This document shows positions 62,990 through 64,000 of a stretch of DNA of 64,000 nucleotides, piece by piece. Each line of letters opens with the position of its first letter. Position 1 is the stretch's first letter. The DNA is from Candidatus Kuenenia stuttgartensis (lineage in GTDB: Bacteria; Pseudomonadota; Alphaproteobacteria; SMXS01), in NCBI GenBank assembly GCA_943329845.2, contig CALQFM020000008.1, forward strand, positions 20,007-84,006, read 5' to 3'. Position numbers and translations under genes: made by a program. A model generated the notes under the pieces. That model searched no databases. It saw only the letters and a program-made list of their open reading frames with translations, and was not told where the DNA came from.

Positions 62990-63009
62990 TGGTTCCTCCC
63001 ACAACCAAT
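62988..63009 (-). promoter_or_regulatory. Hairpin presenting the P450 Shine-Dalgarno in its loop
   Basis: On the minus strand ATTGGTT (63009-63003) pairs with AACCAAT (62994-62988); the 8-base loop GTGGGAGG carries the ribosome site. The last AT of the stem is the first two bases of the P450 ATG. The same hairpin is repeated at 63060-63081 in the second copy. It could modulate initiation. Confidence 0.55.
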
Positions 63010-63046
63010 ATGCAAGACCACGCGGTAGATCGCTACCGGTTGGTGA

Positions 63047-63061
63047 TCACGAGGTGCTCAT
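63047..63061 (-). CDS. Duplicated mini-cistron (MSTS) upstream of the P450
   Basis: The second copy of the duplicated start gives ATG-AGC-ACC-TCG-TGA, a four-codon frame with the same Shine-Dalgarno and hairpin as the P450. It ends 57 bases before the true P450 ATG. It is a by-product of the duplication and may load ribosomes as a tiny leader. There is no evidence that the peptide has a function. Confidence 0.4.
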   Translation of the reverse strand: MSTS

Positions 63062-63118
63062 TGGTTCCTCCCACAACCAATATGCAAGACCACGCGGTAG
63101 ATCGCTACCGGTTGGTGA

Positions 63119-63538
63119 TCACGACAGCTCGATCACCTCGAAATCGTGCGTGATCGCCACGGATTTCGACAGCATGGCCGATGCCGAGCAGTATTTCTCC
63201 GCCGACAGGGCGATCGCCCGCTCGACCTTGGCGGAACTCAACTTCCGTCCCGTCACCACGAAATGCAGGTGGATTCTCGTAAATACCTTGGGATCCTCGT
63301 CGGCCCGCTCGGCGTCGATCTCCAGGGCGCAATCCGTCACCGCCTCGCGGCCCTTCTCCAGGATGTGGACCACGTCATAGGAGGTGCAGCCGCCCAGGCC
63401 GATCAGGATCAGTTCCATCGGAGTCGGCGCGATCGCAACGCCGCTCTTGCCGCCCTTGCTGCCCATCACCACCGCATGGCCGGTGTCGGACTCACCGAGG
63501 AAATTGCGGTCCTCGATCCATTTGACGCTGGCTTTCAT
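63119..63538 (-). CDS. OsmC family protein
   Basis: This 139-residue protein has the OsmC/Ohr pattern: PTPMELILIGLGGCTSYDVVHIL with one reactive cysteine after GLGG (shown in part: ELILIGLGGCTSYDVV), and a second cysteine in SAEKYCSASAML. Such proteins reduce organic hydroperoxides with thiols. ATG 63538 is preceded by GGAGAG. Its stop lies in the second copy of the 72-bp duplication. It is transcribed toward the P450, so the two may be co-transcribed. Confidence 0.9.
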   Translation of the reverse strand: MKASVKWIEDRNFLGESDTGHAVVMGSKGGKSGVAIAPTPMELILIGLGGCTSYDVVHILEKGREAVTDCALEIDAERADEDPKVFTRIHLHFVVTGRKLSSAKVERAIALSAEKYCSASAMLSKSVAITHDFEVIELS

Positions 63539-63830
63539 GGGACTCTCCAAGGGTTTGGCGCGACTTTAGCGCGTCGAAACGAGCGCGCAAGACCAATGCC
63601 GGAATCTAAATTCCAACCAATGCTGCTTATTTTGTACGTTTTAAAACCAAACCTCGTATAACGGAGCCGCAATCTGATGGCGCGATGTCCGACCGGAAAC
63701 CCCGCGAGACGATAAGCCGGTTGCAACGAATGCCGGACTCCGCCGGTTTTTCGACGTTCATTTGTCCGATGGGATCTCGGTGCGGTCGGTAGGTATCGAT
63801 TCTTCGATGCCTTTACCTGGGGAGCACCGG

Positions 63831-64000
63831 ATGACGCCATTGCGCATCACCATCGTCGATTTCGCCACGCGCGGACCACAAAAGCGGCTCTACGCCCGCC
63901 TCATGAACGCCAATTACGCGAGCATCATGCCGCAGGTCATGGGCGTCTGGTGCGAGGAGCTGGGCCACAAGGTCCGCTACATCTGCTACACCGGCACCGA
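63831..64000 (+). CDS. Probable B12-binding radical SAM protein, N-terminal part
   Basis: Only 56 codons are in the window. They read MTPLRITIVDFATRGPQKRL, then NANYASIMPQVMGVWCEELG and VRYICYTGT. This resembles the start of cobalamin-binding radical SAM proteins, which begin with a Rossmann-like B12 domain; the cysteine triad is beyond the window. GGGGAG lies 6 bases before the ATG. The 292-base gap upstream (63539-63830) holds an AT-rich stretch near 63628-63660, a likely promoter region, and no other gene. Confidence 0.55.
   Translation, partial: MTPLRITIVDFATRGPQKRLYARLMNANYASIMPQVMGVWCEELGHKVRYICYTGT

Larger units (their letters stand above)
62981..63124. repeat. Perfect 72-bp tandem duplication at the P450 start and OsmC end
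   Basis: Bases 62981-63052 and 63053-63124 are identical. Each copy spans the last bases of the OsmC gene, the intergenic gap, the P450 Shine-Dalgarno and its first codons. The unit is a multiple of three. There are only two copies and no spacers, so it is not CRISPR. Complete identity implies a recent event. Confidence 0.95.

Noticed and set aside
62981..63124. CRISPR-like repeat
   Set aside because: Only two directly abutting 72-bp copies, no spacers and no cas genes; it is a tandem duplication.

Overview
The window is GC-rich, densely coded DNA from an alphaproteobacterium. The evidence is the dnaN-recF-gyrB block, gltB/gltD, an ECF11-type sigma/ChrR pair with a photolyase, a fused MlaB-MlaE permease, and a GTTC-N7-GTTC LexA-type operator. 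The order cannot be fixed from the sequence; a Rhodospirillales-like lineage is a guess. I saw no rRNA, tRNA, insertion sequence, prophage or CRISPR array, so this looks like ordinary chromosome.

Layout. 1-4.0 kb holds the replication/topology block (dnaN 3' end, recF, gyrB). 4.1-12.7 kb holds an S9 peptidase broken by one stop codon, a class A penicillin-binding protein, a WalW-like deacetylase, a cysteine-cluster protein, a Sco copper chaperone, an ankyrin protein, a PPP phosphatase and small proteins. 12.7-16.3 kb is a complete Mla-type lipid ABC transporter operon. 17.2-23.4 kb is the most coherent regulatory unit: photolyase, FAD oxidoreductase, DUF1365 and a CFA-like methyltransferase run toward a sigma factor/anti-sigma pair. 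The same TGATCC-N18-TA promoter lies before the photolyase and before the sigma gene, so this looks like a singlet-oxygen/photo-oxidative regulon. The anti-sigma keeps its cupin metal site but has lost all four zinc ligands of its sigma-binding domain.

23.5-36.5 kb holds an MscS channel, an M19 dipeptidase with a palindromic repeat inside its signal-peptide region, an MDR oxidoreductase, a flavin-split-barrel protein, glutamate synthase (gltB/gltD), a P450 and a SirB1-like protein. 36.7-43.8 kb holds terC, terB, a frameshifted hybrid sensor kinase, and a Nudix-DUF47 open-frame fusion coupled to a PiT phosphate permease. 43.8-53.6 kb holds an HxlR-SCP2 regulator with a tandem AT-rich operator, small VOC/DUF1428 proteins, a zinc alcohol dehydrogenase, a YihY protein, an RND efflux pump with its adaptor, and a minimal zincin.

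53.7-64 kb holds a Kazal lipoprotein and the Exo-Lig / Lhr-MPE DNA repair cluster, arranged as two divergent operons around a LexA-type box. It continues with a pyruvyl-transferase-like protein, a frameshifted truncated globin, a second P450 whose translation start region is tandemly duplicated (72 bp, perfect), an OsmC protein and the start of a probable B12/radical SAM protein.

Three genes carry apparent single-event disruptions (S9 peptidase, sensor kinase, truncated globin). The two frameshifts lie in short homopolymers, so assembly error should be excluded before biology is inferred.
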